Source of the DNA: Bifidobacterium apousia
Lineage (GTDB): Bacteria; Actinomycetota; Actinomycetes; Actinomycetales; Bifidobacteriaceae
Length of the DNA: 64,000 nucleotides
Direction of reading: 5' to 3'
NCBI RefSeq assembly: GCF_007559275.1
Contig: NZ_VMHK01000001.1
Coordinates: 248,001-312,000, forward strand
Part shown: positions 9,897 through 18,409 of the stretch, piece after piece
Position numbering within the stretch: position 1 is the stretch's first letter
Layout: every line of letters starts with the position of its first letter
The notes under the pieces: model-generated
Seen by the model: the letters and a program-made list of their open reading frames with translations, nothing else
Databases searched by the model: none
Told to the model about the DNA's origin: nothing
Program-made: the position numbers and the translations under genes

Positions 9897-9924
9897 TTGA
9901 AAAACAAATGGATTTGTGTATACT
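9897..9924 (+). promoter_or_regulatory. ptsI promoter with adjacent operator-like sequence
   Basis: TTGAAA (9897-9902) and TATACT (9919-9924) with 16 bp between them make a near-consensus promoter about 85 bp before the ptsI start. A LacI/CRE-like core AAAACGATTA lies at 9885-9894, just upstream of the -35, and AACGTT occurs at 9942-9947 just downstream of the start. Both are only partly symmetric. The rest of 9785-10017 is relatively AT-rich and non-coding. Confidence 0.6.
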
Positions 9925-10017
9925 GAACATCGTTGCTTAAAGAACGTTTCCACCGCCGTTGTGGAGCTTGCCTCAAGGGCGGCCTGCACGCAGTGGCCAG
10001 GCACTAAGGAGTGCGAC

Positions 10018-11667
10018 ATGGAGATCCAAGGCGTGGGCATTGGCCGCGGCGTTGCCGTTGGCCCGGTTATCCATATGGCGGCCGGACTGGATGTGCCCGG
10101 TGATGAGGCGAGGCCTGAGAATCTGACGGCGGATGCTGAATTCAGCAGGGTCGAATCCGCCCTGGCATCGGTCAACAGGGATCTGCTTGCGCGCGCCAAG
10201 GCCGCCCAGGATGGGCAGGGGGCCAAGGATGCTGCTCCGATTCTGACCGCCTTGGCCCAGATGGCCCAGGACCCGGCCCTGAAGACCTCGATCCGATCCC
10301 TGCTGGATGGTGGCAAGACCGCCGAGCGATCCGTTTATGAGGCTTTTGCCGACTTCGAGGGGAAGCTCCAGGCCATCGGCGGCTACATGGGGGAGCGTGC
10401 CAACGATCTGCATGATGTAGGCCAGCGTGTCATCGCCCATCTGCTCGGTGTCCCGGCCCCGGGCGTGCCGGAAAGCGACAAGCCATTCGTCCTGGTCGCC
10501 CCTGACCTGTCTCCGGCCGACACCTCCAGCTTGGACATGACCAAGGTGCTGGCCATTGTCACCATCGAGGGCGGTCCGACCAGCCATACCGCTATCCTGG
10601 CCCGGTCCAGGGGGATCGTCGCCGTCGTGGGCGCTCAGGACGCAGCCGGGCTGTCCGACGGACAGACGGTCATCGTCGATGCAGCTGCCGGCAAGGTGAC
10701 TGCCGATCCCAACCAGGAACAGATCGAGAAGGCTGAGCAGGCCCGACGCGAAGCGGATCAGGCCAAGGCTTTGCGAGGCCGCCCTGGTCAGCTCAAGGAT
10801 GGAACCAGGATCCCCCTCCTGGCCAATGTCGGCAAGCCCGCGGATGCTGATCCGGCCTTGGAGTATGGCGCCGAAGGGGTTGGACTCTTCCGCTCGGAGT
10901 TCCTCTTCCTTGGCAACGAGCAGGCTCCCGGCGTCGAGGAGCAGGCCAAGGCCTACCGTGCTCTTCTTGAACGCTTCCCTGGCCGCAAGGTGGTCATCCG
11001 CCTGCTGGATGCCGGCGCCGACAAGCCTCTGCCTTTCCTGACCCAGGCCGACGAGCCCAATCCTGCCCTGGGGCTGCGTGGTCTGCGCACGCTGAAGGTC
11101 CACAGCCAGGTCCTGGAGGATCAGCTGGAGGCCTTGGCCCGGGCCGATGCCGAGACCAATGCTGACCTGTGGGTCATGGCGCCCATGGTCGCTGACGAGC
11201 ACGAGGCTGACTACTTCGTCCGTCTGGGCAAGAGCAAGGGGCTCAAGCGCGTGGGCGTCATGGCCGAAGTTCCTTCGATTGCACTGATGGCCGACAAGGT
11301 GGCCAAGGTGGCCGATTTCGTCAGCATCGGCACCAACGACCTGACCCAGTACACGTTGGCCGCCGACCGCACATTGGGCTCGGTCGCTTCCTATCAGACC
11401 GCCTGGCATCCTGCCGTCCTCAGGGCCATCAAGCTCATCGCTGATGCCGGTCAGGCCAACAACATGCCTGTCGGAGTCTGCGGCGAGGCTGCTGCCGATC
11501 CGGACCTGGCCGTAGTTTTGGCCGGCATCGGCGTGACCAGCCTGTCCATGACTCCGGTCGCCCTGGATGATGTCCGCGCCGAACTGGCCAAGCACACCAT
11601 GGACGAGGCCAAGGCGCTGGCCGCCAGGGCTCTGGACGGGGAGTTCTACCATCCCCAAGGGTGGTGA
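10018..11667 (+). CDS. ptsI: PTS enzyme I (phosphoenolpyruvate-protein phosphotransferase)
   Basis: The 549-residue enzyme takes phosphate from phosphoenolpyruvate and passes it to HPr. The phosphohistidine is His190 in GGPTSHTAILARS. The C-terminal PEP-binding barrel shows GAEGVGLFRSEFLF, the VIRLLDAGADKPLPF strand and the SIGTNDLTQYTLAADR block. The reading frame is open further upstream, but ATG 10018 follows an AAGGAG site and matches the family's N-terminus. It heads a probable operon with IIA, IIB and IIC (11745-14142), so general PTS and one transporter may be co-expressed. Confidence 0.96.
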   Translation: MEIQGVGIGRGVAVGPVIHMAAGLDVPGDEARPENLTADAEFSRVESALASVNRDLLARAKAAQDGQGAKDAAPILTALAQMAQDPALKTSIRSLLDGGKTAERSVYEAFADFEGKLQAIGGYMGERANDLHDVGQRVIAHLLGVPAPGVPESDKPFVLVAPDLSPADTSSLDMTKVLAIVTIEGGPTSHTAILARSRGIVAVVGAQDAAGLSDGQTVIVDAAAGKVTADPNQEQIEKAEQARREADQAKALRGRPGQLKDGTRIPLLANVGKPADADPALEYGAEGVGLFRSEFLFLGNEQAPGVEEQAKAYRALLERFPGRKVVIRLLDAGADKPLPFLTQADEPNPALGLRGLRTLKVHSQVLEDQLEALARADAETNADLWVMAPMVADEHEADYFVRLGKSKGLKRVGVMAEVPSIALMADKVAKVADFVSIGTNDLTQYTLAADRTLGSVASYQTAWHPAVLRAIKLIADAGQANNMPVGVCGEAAADPDLAVVLAGIGVTSLSMTPVALDDVRAELAKHTMDEAKALAARALDGEFYHPQGW

Positions 11668-11744
11668 GCAGTCGGCCGGATCCACGCGAATCCACCGGAT
11701 CTGGTGCAATCAAGCAAGTCAAACAGCACGAGCAAGGAGCAGAC

Positions 11745-12191
11745 ATGACGGATTTCCAAGCCTTCCTTCCCGACACATCCTTCGCCCTGGATGTGCCGGC
11801 GGCTGACTGGCGGGACGCCATCCGCAAGGCGGGCGACAGGCTGGTGGCCTCCGGGTTCACCACCGATGCCTACACGGACCAGATGATCGAGACCGTCGAG
11901 AAGATGGGACCCTACATCGTCATCGCCCCCGGTCTGGCTCTGGCCCATTCCCGGCCCAGCGAGGCGGTACTGGGAACCGGCCTGAGCTGGGTAAGGCTGT
12001 CCACGCCTGTCGAGTTCGGCAACAAGGCCAATGATCCGGTCTCCCTGGTGATCGGTCTGGCCGGACGGGATGAGCAGGAGCACCTGCAGGTGATGTCCGC
12101 CATCGCCGGTGCGCTGACCGACGCGAAGAAGACCGAGCAGCTGGCCAAGGCCGGCACCCCTGACGAGGTCCGCGCCATTCTTCAATCGTGA
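11745..12191 (+). CDS. PTS IIA component, ascorbate (Ula/Sga) or mannitol-like family
   Basis: A 148-residue cytosolic phosphocarrier. The motif APGLALAHSRPSEAV places the phosphorylated His at residue 68, and the order YIVIAPG-x-ALAHSRP is that of UlaC/SgaA-type IIA domains. The start at 11745 has AAGGAG 5 nt upstream; the open frame before it is ignored. It lies 77 bp after ptsI and 42 bp before IIB. The family includes members for L-ascorbate and for unknown pentitol-like substrates, and no ascorbate catabolic gene (ulaD, ulaE, ulaF, ulaG) is nearby, so the substrate is open. A paralogue lies at 19851-20315. Confidence 0.85.
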   Translation: MTDFQAFLPDTSFALDVPAADWRDAIRKAGDRLVASGFTTDAYTDQMIETVEKMGPYIVIAPGLALAHSRPSEAVLGTGLSWVRLSTPVEFGNKANDPVSLVIGLAGRDEQEHLQVMSAIAGALTDAKKTEQLAKAGTPDEVRAILQS

Positions 12192-12233
12192 ACAAGATGC
12201 AGTAAGAGCAAACAAGAAACAAAGGAGCAACTC

Positions 12234-12506
12234 ATGGATATTCTCTGCGTATGCGGCAACGGCATCGGCACCTCGGTCCTGCTCAAGGTCAACGTCGAGC
12301 AGGTGGCATCGGAGCTGGGCATGGACGTGACCGTGACCACCTCCGACGCGGGCAGCGCCAAGGGCACGGCCAACATGAACGACCTGGTGCTGACCTCGCC
12401 CCAGCTGGCGCCCGAGCTGGAGGGGACCACCACCCCGGTCGAGACCGTCCAGAACTTCATGGACAAGGACGAGATCAAGGGCATCCTGGAGCAGTACGCC
12501 GACTGA
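12234..12506 (+). CDS. PTS IIB component, ascorbate family
   Basis: A 90-residue IIB domain that accepts phosphate from IIA on a cysteine, Cys7 in CVCGNGIGTS, which is the standard phosphocysteine loop of Ula/lactose-type IIB proteins. The rest is a short alpha/beta domain. The start has AAAGGAG 6 nt upstream. It is followed by an 88-bp gap containing a hairpin (12515-12552) and then the IIC gene. Confidence 0.88.
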   Translation: MDILCVCGNGIGTSVLLKVNVEQVASELGMDVTVTTSDAGSAKGTANMNDLVLTSPQLAPELEGTTTPVETVQNFMDKDEIKGILEQYAD

Positions 12507-12514
12507 TGCGTCCG

Positions 12515-12552
12515 GCGGGCATTCGTCATCGCCAGGCCGATGGGACGCCCGC
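12515..12552 (+). promoter_or_regulatory. Intercistronic hairpin between IIB and IIC
   Basis: GCGGGC (12515-12520) pairs with GCCCGC (12547-12552), and inside it CATCG (12527-12531) pairs with CGATG (12538-12542). CTCTTTCG follows. The position 9 nt after the IIB stop fits either a partial terminator or a stabilising structure that sets the IIC to IIB ratio. Confidence 0.45.
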
Positions 12553-12594
12553 TCTTTCGCGGTAAGAACAAGAGAGAAATAGTAAGGACAAACA

Positions 12595-14142
12595 ATGAAT
12601 GTCTTCCTTGCGGTGCTGAACTTCATCAGCCAGGAGATTCTGAATGTGCCCGCCTATCTGATTGGCATCGTGGCGGCCATCGGCCTGATCGCCCTGAAAC
12701 GGAGCGCAGGCCAGGTCATCTCGGGTGCCCTCAAGGCGGCCATGGGCTATCTGATCCTGGGCGCCGGCGCCACCGTGGTGACCAACGCCCTGGATCCCTT
12801 CGGCAAGCTGGTCTTCAAGGCTACTGGCGCCCACGGGGTCGTCCCCACCAACGAGGTGATCGTGGCCCAGGCCTCCAGCCAGTTCGGCGCAGCCTCCGCC
12901 TATATCATCGTGCTCAGCTTCATCGTCATGATCCTGCTGGCACGGTTCACCCCGCTCAAGTACGTCTTCCTGACCGGCCACCATATGGTCTTCATGTCCA
13001 CCCTGCTGGCCCTGGTCCTTTCGATCGGGTTCGGCAAGGGCAACAACCTGCTCATCGTGCTGATCGGCTCCCTGCTCATGGGCGTGATCATGGTGGCCAT
13101 GCCCGCCTTCGCCCAGCCATACATGAACCGGGTGACCGGCAGCGACAAGCTGTCCATCGGCCACTTCAACACCTTGGGCTACGTGGTCTCGGGCGCGGTC
13201 GGCAGCGCTGTGGGCAAGAAGTCGCGTTCCACCGAGGACATCGACTTCCCCAAGGGGCTGAGCTTCCTGCGTGACTCCATGGTCTCCACCACCCTGCTCA
13301 TGGTCGTCCTCTACCTGGTCTTCGCTGTCTGGACCGCCTTTGTGGTGCCGGCCAAGGCCGCTTTCGCCGTCTTTCCGTCACACCCGGCCAACTGGGGGGC
13401 CTTCTTCATGGCCGCCTTCGCCCAGGCCTTGCAGTTCGGCATCGGCGTGAGCATCATCCTCTACGGCGTTCGCATCATCTTGGGCGAGCTGGTGCCCGCC
13501 TTCCAGGGCATCGCCAACAAGGTGGTCCCCGGCGCCCGTCCTGCTCTGGATATCCCCATTGTCTTCCCCTACGGTGCCAACGCATCCCTGATCGGCTTCC
13601 TGGCCTCCTTCGCCGGTGGTCTGGTGGCCCTGGTCATCATCGCCGTCTGGCTCGGGCCCGTCTGGGGTCTGGCCCTGATCCTGCCGGGCATGGTGCCCCA
13701 CTTCTTCGATGGCGGCGGTGCCGGTGTCTTCGGCAATGCGACGGGCGGCCGCATCGGCGCTGTGGTCGGCGGCTTCATCAATGGTCTGCTGATCACCTTC
13801 CTGCCGGCCATCCTGATGACGGTTCTGGGCAGCTTCGGTCTGTCCAACGCCACCTTCGGCGATGCCGACTTCGCCTGGTACGGCACCGTGGTCGGCAAGC
13901 TGGCCCAGCTGGGTATCCCTGCCGGGGCCGTGGTCCTGGTGGTCCTGGCCGTGGTCATCTTCGCCCTGGCCTGGATCTGGCAGGTCAAGGTGGTCAACAC
14001 CGGATGGATGCCTGCCGCCAAGCATGCTGAGTTCATCGCTGATGTCGAGGCTAAAGAGAAGGAGGCCAAGGCTCAGGCTCGTGCAGCCGCCAAGGCCGCC
14101 CGCGCCGAGGCCAAGGCCGCCAAGGCAGCAAAAGCCGAATAG
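12595..14142 (+). CDS. PTS IIC component, ascorbate (UlaA/SgaT) family
   Basis: The 515-residue membrane permease of the first ascorbate-family PTS. It begins with the family's hydrophobic N-terminus and has about eleven hydrophobic segments. It contains the blocks GYLILGAGATVVTNALDPFG and GARPALDIPIVFPYGANASLIGF, and the Gly-rich stretch HFFDGGGAGVFGNATGGRIGA typical of UlaA proteins. The last 40 residues or so are a charged Ala/Lys/Glu coiled tail that the paralogue at 20623-22029 has only in shorter form. Shine-Dalgarno is weak (AAGGACAAACA). Two hairpins close the operon at 14172-14254. Confidence 0.88.
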   Translation: MNVFLAVLNFISQEILNVPAYLIGIVAAIGLIALKRSAGQVISGALKAAMGYLILGAGATVVTNALDPFGKLVFKATGAHGVVPTNEVIVAQASSQFGAASAYIIVLSFIVMILLARFTPLKYVFLTGHHMVFMSTLLALVLSIGFGKGNNLLIVLIGSLLMGVIMVAMPAFAQPYMNRVTGSDKLSIGHFNTLGYVVSGAVGSAVGKKSRSTEDIDFPKGLSFLRDSMVSTTLLMVVLYLVFAVWTAFVVPAKAAFAVFPSHPANWGAFFMAAFAQALQFGIGVSIILYGVRIILGELVPAFQGIANKVVPGARPALDIPIVFPYGANASLIGFLASFAGGLVALVIIAVWLGPVWGLALILPGMVPHFFDGGGAGVFGNATGGRIGAVVGGFINGLLITFLPAILMTVLGSFGLSNATFGDADFAWYGTVVGKLAQLGIPAGAVVLVVLAVVIFALAWIWQVKVVNTGWMPAAKHAEFIADVEAKEKEAKAQARAAAKAARAEAKAAKAAKAE

Positions 14143-14171
14143 GCATGTGCAAGCGCGCCCTATAGGCGCCA

Positions 14172-14254
14172 GGAGAAAGGTCCTGCTGATTCCTTTCTCC
14201 GCCCCAACTCAGAGTCGCCCGTTTCCTTTCTACGTGGAGGGAAACGGGCGACTC
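14172..14254 (+). terminator. Two tandem hairpins ending the ptsI-IIA-IIB-IIC operon
   Basis: The first stem pairs GGAGAAAGG (14172-14180) with CCTTTCTCC (14192-14200). The second is a perfect 15-bp stem, 14212-14226 with 14240-14254, followed by TTGCATTTT. The second is a convincing terminator; the first may be an added pause. The remainder of the gap to 14347 holds nothing recognisable. Confidence 0.8.
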
Positions 14255-14347
14255 TTGCATTTTGACCCAGCGCGATGGGCTTTATTGCTCCAAGCGTCTT
14301 TAACGGATGAACTTGACCCCGTCACTGGAGCGGGCGAGAATCGAACC

Positions 14348-14920
14348 ATGAGGATTATCACAGATTTCGGCACCATTCCCGATCGGTACGCCAAGCGTGC
14401 CCCGCAGTCCCTTACGCGCAAGGGACGTCCTGTCGTCTCCTTCCCCTTCCGGCTTGAGGATGTACCCCAGGAGGCCCGTTACCTGCATTGCATGCTGGTG
14501 GATCCTGATTCCGTGCCGGTCTGCGGCTTCCCTTGGATCCACTGGTCCCTGGCCAATCTGCCTGTTGACGCTCTGGCTGCCCTGCAGTCTGATGAGGCTG
14601 ACAGCTCTGTGCTGGCCATTCCCGAGGACTTCTCCAGAAACCTGCCCAATCTGATTCCCGGTGTGCCTCAGGGCCGGACTTCGGCCGCCTCGCCGCTGGT
14701 CATGGAGGAGGAGATCGCCGACGATCCCGCCGTGCTCATGCGCTACAACGGCCCCACCCCTCCAGACCAGGTTCATGACTATGTGCTGTCGGTCTGGGCC
14801 ACGAAGGAAGCTCTGCCGAATCTGGAGGAGGGATTCTGGCTGAACGCCCTGGTCCATGCCGTTCATTCCGCCCAGCCTGTAGCCGCTGCAGCTCGGGTTT
14901 GGCTGCCAGCCGATGCATGA
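14348..14920 (+). CDS. YbhB/YbcL-family (PEBP, Raf-kinase-inhibitor-like) protein
   Basis: A 190-residue cytosolic protein of the phosphatidylethanolamine-binding-protein fold. The pattern LHCMLVDPDSVPVCGFPWIHWSLANLP matches the ligand-pocket region of bacterial YbhB proteins (usually DPDAP...HW...NIP), and the second half has the YNGPTPPDQVHDYVLSVWAT block. Bacterial members have no settled function. The ATG at 14348 is chosen because the homologous region begins there; the open frame upstream is the shadow of the IIC gene. The gene stands alone between a terminator and the dipeptidase gene. No convincing ribosome-binding site is visible. Confidence 0.85.
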   Translation: MRIITDFGTIPDRYAKRAPQSLTRKGRPVVSFPFRLEDVPQEARYLHCMLVDPDSVPVCGFPWIHWSLANLPVDALAALQSDEADSSVLAIPEDFSRNLPNLIPGVPQGRTSAASPLVMEEEIADDPAVLMRYNGPTPPDQVHDYVLSVWATKEALPNLEEGFWLNALVHAVHSAQPVAAAARVWLPADA

Positions 14921-15112
14921 GAATTTGATTTAGCGCACATCCCCTGATATTGGGACCGATATTGGGGCGGTCTGGCACTAGAGTGAGGCCATGCCCCAAG
15001 TGCGCAGACGGCCGTCATCCCTGCCTGCCCACGCAGTCGGTTGGAACGGCATCCTCCGGCGTCCGGACTGGTGATGACAGTTGACCGCAATCAGACAAAG
15101 GAAGACGCTTAT

Positions 15113-16639
15113 ATGCCCTGCACCACGCTTCTGATAGGCAAGCACGCCAGTTATGACGGATCCACCATCATCGCCCGAAATGAGGATTCAGCCAACGGGG
15201 AGTTCCGTCCCAAGCGCTTCGTCCTGGTCGCTCCCGACCAGCAGCCACGGCACTACCGCAGCGTGATCAGCCACTTGGAGATGGATCTGCCCGAGGACCC
15301 CATGCGCTACACCTCGGTGCCCAATGCTGTGCTCGATCAAGGGTTGTGGGCCGAAGCGGGCGTCAACAGTGCCAACGTGGCCATGTCAGCCACCGAGACC
15401 ATCACCACCAATGAGCGTGTTCTGGGCGCCGATCCGCTAGTGGAGCTCACCCCCGCCCAGGGCCGTCCGGGGGAGGAGGGCTACCTGGCCGAGGTGCCCG
15501 GGGGCATCGGCGAGGAGGACCTGGTCACCATCGTCCTGCCCTATATCCGCTCGGCCCGGGAGGGTGTCCTGCGGCTGGGTTCCCTTCTTGAGCGCTACGG
15601 CACCTATGAGATGAATGGCATTGCCTTCAGCGACGTGGACGAGATCTGGTGGATGGAGACCATAGGCGGCCATCACTGGATCGCCAAGCGGGTGCCCGAT
15701 GACTCTTATGTGACCATGCCCAACCAGCTGGGCATTGACGAATTCGATCTGGACGACGCCTTCGGGGAGCAGACCGATCACCTTTGCTCGGCCGACCTGC
15801 GGGAGTTCATCGCCGACAACCACCTGAACCTTGCCGTGGAGTCGGCCTCGCCCTTCAATCCGCGTGATGCCTTCGGATCCCATAGCGATTCGGATCATGT
15901 CTACAACACGCCTCGGGCCTGGTATATGCAGCGCTTCCTCAACCCCTATGACGAGATCTGGGATGGACCGGATGCTGATCATGCCCCCACCAGCGACAAC
16001 ATTCCCTGGTGCCGCCAGCCCGAGCGGCTGATTACCGTGGAGGATGTCAAGTATCTGCTCAGCTCCCACTACCAGGGCACGCCCTACGATCCCTATGGGC
16101 GGACCGGCAACGAGCACACCAAGGGGCTCTACCGGCCCATCGGCATCAACCGCAATGACCAGCTGGCCCTGATCCAGCTGCGCCCCTACCGGCCTGAATC
16201 CTGCCGGGCCATCCAGTGGATGTCCTATGGGTCCAACGCCTTCAATGCCCTGGTTCCCTTCTATGCCAATGTGGATCGGACGCCCGACTATCTGGCCAAC
16301 GCCACTGACCGGGTCTCCACGGACAGCCTCTACTGGTCCGACCGGCTGATCGCCGCCCTGTGCGATTCCGAATTCGCCGGCACCTCGGCGGCTGTCGAGC
16401 GTTACCAGCAGAGCGTGGGCGGCGAGGGCCACTGGCTGATTGCCGCCGCTGACGAGCAGGTGGCACGGCTGGAAGGCGCCGACCAGGGCACCGACAACGC
16501 CGAGGTGCGCCAGGTGTTGGAGGCCGCCAACCAGGACATGGCCGACCGTCTGCGCAAGGAGACCGATGACCTGCTTGGCCAGGTGCTCTACACGGTCAGC
16601 ATGGGCATGCGCAACGGCTACCACCTGTCCGACAACTGA
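15113..16639 (+). CDS. Dipeptidase, peptidase family C69
   Basis: A 508-residue N-terminal-nucleophile hydrolase. It opens MPCTTLLIGKHASYDGSTIIARNED, where Cys3 is the expected catalytic residue and the GKxAS-DGS-ARNED string is the C69 signature. Family members (PepD of lactobacilli and bifidobacteria) cleave a broad range of dipeptides in the cytosol. The start is set by the motif and by AAAGGAAGA 7-14 nt upstream; the frame is open earlier but would hide the nucleophile. No signal peptide is present. The gene is 39 bp from fhs and may share its transcript. Two copies of GATATTGGG (14945-14953 and 14957-14965) lie in the promoter region. Confidence 0.93.
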   Translation: MPCTTLLIGKHASYDGSTIIARNEDSANGEFRPKRFVLVAPDQQPRHYRSVISHLEMDLPEDPMRYTSVPNAVLDQGLWAEAGVNSANVAMSATETITTNERVLGADPLVELTPAQGRPGEEGYLAEVPGGIGEEDLVTIVLPYIRSAREGVLRLGSLLERYGTYEMNGIAFSDVDEIWWMETIGGHHWIAKRVPDDSYVTMPNQLGIDEFDLDDAFGEQTDHLCSADLREFIADNHLNLAVESASPFNPRDAFGSHSDSDHVYNTPRAWYMQRFLNPYDEIWDGPDADHAPTSDNIPWCRQPERLITVEDVKYLLSSHYQGTPYDPYGRTGNEHTKGLYRPIGINRNDQLALIQLRPYRPESCRAIQWMSYGSNAFNALVPFYANVDRTPDYLANATDRVSTDSLYWSDRLIAALCDSEFAGTSAAVERYQQSVGGEGHWLIAAADEQVARLEGADQGTDNAEVRQVLEAANQDMADRLRKETDDLLGQVLYTVSMGMRNGYHLSDN

Positions 16640-16678
16640 GCCATCCGATTTGCAAAAACCATTAAGGAGGAGAGCCTC

Positions 16679-18199
16679 ATGAGCGGTTTCGACGATTATG
16701 TCAGGCCATACGGCTTGTTTGACAAGATCGATGCCTTCGGCTACTTGAAGGATTTGCGGGAGCATCCGGATATGCCGCGCAAGCAGGGCCGGGTGCTGTT
16801 GGTGACCGCCGACACCCCGCTCAAGGCCTCGCGAGGAGAGGGCAAGACCACAACCACCATCGCCCTGATCGACGCTCTGCGCGCCCGAGGGGTGGATGCT
16901 GCGGCCGTCCTGCGTCAGCCCAGCATGGGCATCACCGCAGCCGGGTCCAAGGGTGGCGCCTCCGGTGGCGGCAAGTCCTCCCTGACGCATCCTGAGCTGG
17001 TGGACTGGGGTCTGTGCGGGGAGATGGCGGCTATCGAATCCGCACAGAACCTCTTGGTCTCCTTCGCGGAGAAGGCTGTGGACGAGGGCCGGCTGGACAC
17101 CGTCCTGGTGCCCCGGGTCAGCGAGGTGCCTTCGCGGTCCTTGCGGCAGATCACCGTGGACCGAGGCAAGGGCGATCTGCCCGAGCGGACCGTGCTGACG
17201 CCAACCTGCGAGCTCATGCAGATCGTCGTGCTCTCCCGGAGCATGGAGGAGATCGAGCGGCGTGTGGCAGGCATGGTCGCGGGGACCTTGGACGGTCGCC
17301 CAGTCACCTTTGGTGAGTTTGTGGACCTGTGGCGGATCACCGGCATTCTGACCGATGCGGTCAAGCCTGCCTTCACTCAGACCCTGGAGGGTTCACCGGT
17401 CTATGTGCATGGCGGGCCTTTCGCCAACGTCTCCATCGGCATCCCCAGCCTGGTGTCCGTGGAGATGGCCTGCGCCAGACATGATGTGGTCGTCGTCGAG
17501 GCGGGCTACGGAGCTGATGCCGGTGCCCAGAAGTGGCTGGACATCGCCGCCCGCGAGTACGGGGCCCAATGGCCGGCCGCCGCCGTGGTCGTCACCCGTG
17601 CCACCACCTGGCGGGACGATCCCAGGCTGAGCTGGCGCTACCCCTTCCATGTGCATCGTTTGGAGGGATTGGGCATCCCCACCTTCCCGCTGATCAACCT
17701 CTGGGAGGGCGAGGACGATCAGGTGGATTCCTTGCGGGAGACGGCCGACGGTCTGGGCTTCCGCAGGCCCATCGCAGGCAACCTCTTCCGTGACGGGGGC
17801 AAGGCCCTTGAGCCTCAGCTGGATGATCTGGTCAAGGCCCTGCAGGAGCCTGCGAAGGCCCAGGCGGATACAGCCAGCCTGCATGATATGTCCGTGCCGG
17901 ATCGGATTCGCTGGATCGCTCAGAGCGCCTACGGCGTGCCGGCTGATCGGGTCATTGAGCGTGAGGGCTTCCAGGACAGCCTTCAGGCGGCCTCCGACCT
18001 TTGCAATAAGGCAGGCATCTCCCTCGAGGATCTGGTGGTGGTGGCGGTCAAGTCGCCGGCTACCATGACCGACGACGACCGGGCCGACCAGGACAAGCGC
18101 ACAGTCACCCTGAAGAAGGTCGAGGCCCATACAGGGGCCGGTCTCCTGCAGGTGAACCTGACCACTTCCCTGACCACGCCCATGCCCAAGATCGTCTAA
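16679..18199 (+). CDS. fhs: Formate-tetrahydrofolate ligase
   Basis: The enzyme makes 10-formyl-tetrahydrofolate from formate, ATP and tetrahydrofolate and feeds one-carbon units into purine synthesis. Visible motifs are ADTPLKASRGEGKTTTTIAL (about 42-61, the ATP loop), RQPSMGITAAGSKGGASGGG and the C-terminal VDRIRWIAQSAYG-VVVAVKSPATMTDD region. At 506 residues it is about 50 shorter than the usual 555-560, and the loop before GEGKTT is longer than usual (KASR inserted). The start has an excellent AAGGAGGAG site. Formate is an end product of bifidobacterial pyruvate formate-lyase, so recycling is a plausible role. Confidence 0.9.
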   Translation: MSGFDDYVRPYGLFDKIDAFGYLKDLREHPDMPRKQGRVLLVTADTPLKASRGEGKTTTTIALIDALRARGVDAAAVLRQPSMGITAAGSKGGASGGGKSSLTHPELVDWGLCGEMAAIESAQNLLVSFAEKAVDEGRLDTVLVPRVSEVPSRSLRQITVDRGKGDLPERTVLTPTCELMQIVVLSRSMEEIERRVAGMVAGTLDGRPVTFGEFVDLWRITGILTDAVKPAFTQTLEGSPVYVHGGPFANVSIGIPSLVSVEMACARHDVVVVEAGYGADAGAQKWLDIAAREYGAQWPAAAVVVTRATTWRDDPRLSWRYPFHVHRLEGLGIPTFPLINLWEGEDDQVDSLRETADGLGFRRPIAGNLFRDGGKALEPQLDDLVKALQEPAKAQADTASLHDMSVPDRIRWIAQSAYGVPADRVIEREGFQDSLQAASDLCNKAGISLEDLVVVAVKSPATMTDDDRADQDKRTVTLKKVEAHTGAGLLQVNLTTSLTTPMPKIV

Positions 18200-18240
18200 G
18201 CAAACTATGTATGGATTCGGCAGACCTGTGACGCGCCGTG

Positions 18241-18268
18241 TTGCGGGTCTGCAGAAACCGTGTATAGT
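18241..18268 (+). promoter_or_regulatory. tRNA-Lys promoter
   Basis: TTGCGG (18241-18246) and TATAGT (18263-18268) are separated by 16 bp and end 26 nt before the tRNA. Confidence 0.55.
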
Positions 18269-18294
18269 ATCTACTTGGCTCTTGAAAGTGTCCT

Positions 18295-18368
18295 GCCCCT
18301 ATAGCTCAGTTGGCTAGAGCAGCTGACTCTTAATCAGCGTGTCCGGGGTTCGAGCCCCCGTGGGGGCA
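18295..18368 (+). tRNA. tRNA-Lys (CUU)
   Basis: A 74-nt cloverleaf can be drawn. The acceptor GCCCCTA pairs with TGGGGGC through one U-G pair, with discriminator A. The D-arm is GCTC/GAGC. The anticodon stem GCTGA/TCAGC holds the loop CTCTTAA, giving anticodon CUU. The T-arm is CGGGG-TTCGAGC-CCCCG. CCA is not encoded. It reads the codon AAG, the main lysine codon in this GC-rich DNA. Confidence 0.96.
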
Positions 18369-18375
18369 CAGAGTC

Positions 18376-18409
18376 AAAGCCCTGCAGCCGCAAAGGCTGC
18401 GGGGCTTTT
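18376..18409 (+). terminator. Terminator of tRNA-Lys
   Basis: AAAGCCCTGCAGCC and GGCTGCGGGGCTTTT form a stem of about 14 bp with one mismatch-like pair and a 5-nt loop, ending in TTTT, 8 nt after the tRNA. Confidence 0.85.

Noticed and set aside
9973-11709. 578-codon open frame antisense to ptsI
   Set aside because: Shadow of the ptsI codon bias; runs across the ptsI start region without homology.
14325-14350. GAGAATCGAACC, the complement of a tRNA T-loop
   Set aside because: No T-stem or acceptor can be paired on either strand.
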